Assembly (NCBI GenBank): GCA_009845505.1
Contig: VXZL01000465.1
Span: 1-6,854, forward strand
Direction of reading: 5' to 3'
Source: Candidatus Poribacteria bacterium
GTDB lineage: Bacteria > Poribacteria > WGA-4E > WGA-3G
Length of the DNA stretch: 6,854 nt
In this document: piece after piece, positions 5,658 through 6,854 of the stretch
How the letters are laid out: every line of letters begins with the position of its first letter
How positions within the stretch are numbered: position 1 is the first letter of the stretch
Made by a program: the position numbers and the translations under genes
The notes under the pieces: model-generated
Database searches by the model: none
What the model was told of the DNA's origin: nothing
The model's input: the letters and a program-made list of their open reading frames with translations, nothing else

Positions 5658-6854
5658 CTATCTGAAATTATCTGGAGAGAACTCTTAGATCATCTACAGA
5701 GCCTCCGTTTCGCGTTGACGTTGGTGCTGGTCATCGTCTTAATGTTGACGGGAAGTGTGCTATACATCCACGATTACCGACAACAGGTTGTAGATTACAG
5801 TGAGAATGTTAGCGAAAACTTGGATCTTCTGAAAGATAAGACGAAGAGGGGCTTGCACCGGGCTGTCAGTTTCAGACCAACCCAGCTGATATATCGTTCA
5901 CCAAGTCCATTAGGATTCATCGCTGAAGGGCATGAAAAAGACTTGCCGAATGCTTTTGCTGTGGATGCGTTTGAACTTGTGGGTCCCCAAACGATCCTGC
6001 GTAGAAACTATACGCTCCAGAGATTTGACGCGTTGGATTGGGTGTTTACCATCGGCGTTATTCTGAGTTTTGCAGCGTTTGCGATGACTTATGACAGTAT
6101 CTCAGGTGAGGCGGAAACAGGCACACTCTGCCTGTGTCTCTCTAATTCGCTCCCTCGTGCAACTTTGCTTTTCGGAAAATACATTGGCACAATCATCAGC
6201 CTCTTGATTCCTTTGATCATCGGGATTTGCATGAACATCCTCGTCATCTCGCTTTTCGGGGCACTGCCTTTTGAATCGACCTATTGGCTACAGATCGGCG
6301 GGGTCATCCTGTTTTCAGTCCTCTATATTTCTGTTTTTGCGACGCTTGGGCTGTTCATTTCCTGCCTCACAAGGAGTTCATCGGTCAGCCTTGTCCTACT
6401 CCTTTTGGTTTGGGTCTGTTTTGTGGTGTTTATCCCAAGGACAGGCGGACTGCTGGCGAGTCGGTTGGCAGCACTCCCCGATGAGAAAACGATAGCGAGA
6501 CAGGCAGATGATACGATGCACGATATCCGTAAGCGATACGGTGAAGGTAGATTTAGCGCACGCTGGTCGCCGGGCGAACCACTGACCCGTTCTGCCAGAA
6601 TCGGCGATGCTAAACAGGCAATTTACAATGAATACCGCCAACAACAACTCCATCAAGTGAAACTGGCACAGAATATATCCCGCGTATCCCCAACGGCAAT
6701 CTATCAAATCGGCTGTGAAGCTTTAGTCGGGACTGGCATCAAACATTACGAGCGGTTTTTCAAGAAAGCTGCAGCATACCGGCGCAGCCTCCTACAGTTT
6801 ACTTACGAAGAATATCCCTTCAATCCCAATCTCTTTCTGGAAGATGCGGAGAGG
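5655..6854 (+). CDS. ABC-2 type transporter permease, second paralogous copy (3' end beyond window)
   Basis: The frame opens at ATG 5655 and runs without a stop through the last base, giving 400 codons of an incomplete protein. Predicted helices lie at about 18-38, 128-147, 176-200, 211-236 and 243-262; the final helix expected from the paralog near its C-terminus is cut off. The coupling loop reads GEAETGTLCLCLSNSLPR (151-168) with GKYIGT (174-179), matching GERESGTL...GKYVGG of the upstream gene. The periplasmic domain carries ISRVSPTAIYQIGCEALVGT (341-360), HYERF (364-368) and AAAYRRSLL (372-380), again aligned with the first copy. In the first periplasmic loop, SPSPLGFIAEGHEKDL (82-97) parallels PPEPLSVICLGMERQL. 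The two genes are therefore an ancient tandem duplication, probably two halves of one transporter. If the length resembles the first copy, about 110 residues are missing. Confidence 0.88.
   Translation, partial: MLSEIIWRELLDHLQSLRFALTLVLVIVLMLTGSVLYIHDYRQQVVDYSENVSENLDLLKDKTKRGLHRAVSFRPTQLIYRSPSPLGFIAEGHEKDLPNAFAVDAFELVGPQTILRRNYTLQRFDALDWVFTIGVILSFAAFAMTYDSISGEAETGTLCLCLSNSLPRATLLFGKYIGTIISLLIPLIIGICMNILVISLFGALPFESTYWLQIGGVILFSVLYISVFATLGLFISCLTRSSSVSLVLLLLVWVCFVVFIPRTGGLLASRLAALPDEKTIARQADDTMHDIRKRYGEGRFSARWSPGEPLTRSARIGDAKQAIYNEYRQQQLHQVKLAQNISRVSPTAIYQIGCEALVGTGIKHYERFFKKAAAYRRSLLQFTYEEYPFNPNLFLEDAER

Noticed and set aside
6396..6707. A 103-codon minus-strand frame inside the right end
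   Set aside because: It is the shadow of the second permease, whose plus-strand frame is continuous and paralogous to the upstream gene.

Overview
The window (about half G+C by eye) holds six protein genes and no RNA genes, CRISPR arrays or transposases. Tandem small secreted LamG proteins with the 'GxWLFDEG...DSSG.....' opening, next to a secreted TPR protein and a secreted sulfatase-modifying-factor-like protein, resemble Candidatus Poribacteria or another environmental PVC/FCB-type Gram-negative lineage. This placement is an inference from protein style; nothing here is a taxonomic marker.

Left part, minus strand, in transcription order: lamG-B (3805 to 3020), lamG-A (2860 to 2054), a TPR-repeat protein (1986 to 826) and a SUMF1/FGE-like protein (854 to 21). 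All four products begin with a convincing signal peptide, so this strand encodes an exported set. Each LamG gene has its own sigma70-like promoter with a 17-bp spacer. No promoter is visible in front of the TPR gene, and the TPR and SUMF1 genes overlap by 29 bp, so lamG-A, TPR and SUMF1 may share a transcript. A perfect 10-bp-arm palindrome lies between lamG-A and the TPR gene, and a perfect 9-bp-arm palindrome lies directly upstream of the lamG-A promoter.

The 306-bp intergenic region 3806..4111 carries two back-to-back promoters firing in opposite directions, one for lamG-B and one for the right part.

Right part, plus strand: two paralogous ABC-2 type permeases. The first is complete (4112 to 5650). 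The second starts 4 bp later (5655) and is still open at the window edge, 400 codons in. Both appear to have two large extracytoplasmic regions, between TM1 and TM2 and after TM5, with matching motifs in each. They look like the two membrane halves of one exporter-type transporter. No ATP-binding subunit is encoded in the window.

The most unusual points are a shared C-terminal tail motif on the two otherwise divergent LamG proteins, the loss of the catalytic cysteines in the SUMF1-like protein, the two perfect palindromes, and the tandem permease pair without a visible ATPase. No complete novel system can be demonstrated from this window alone.
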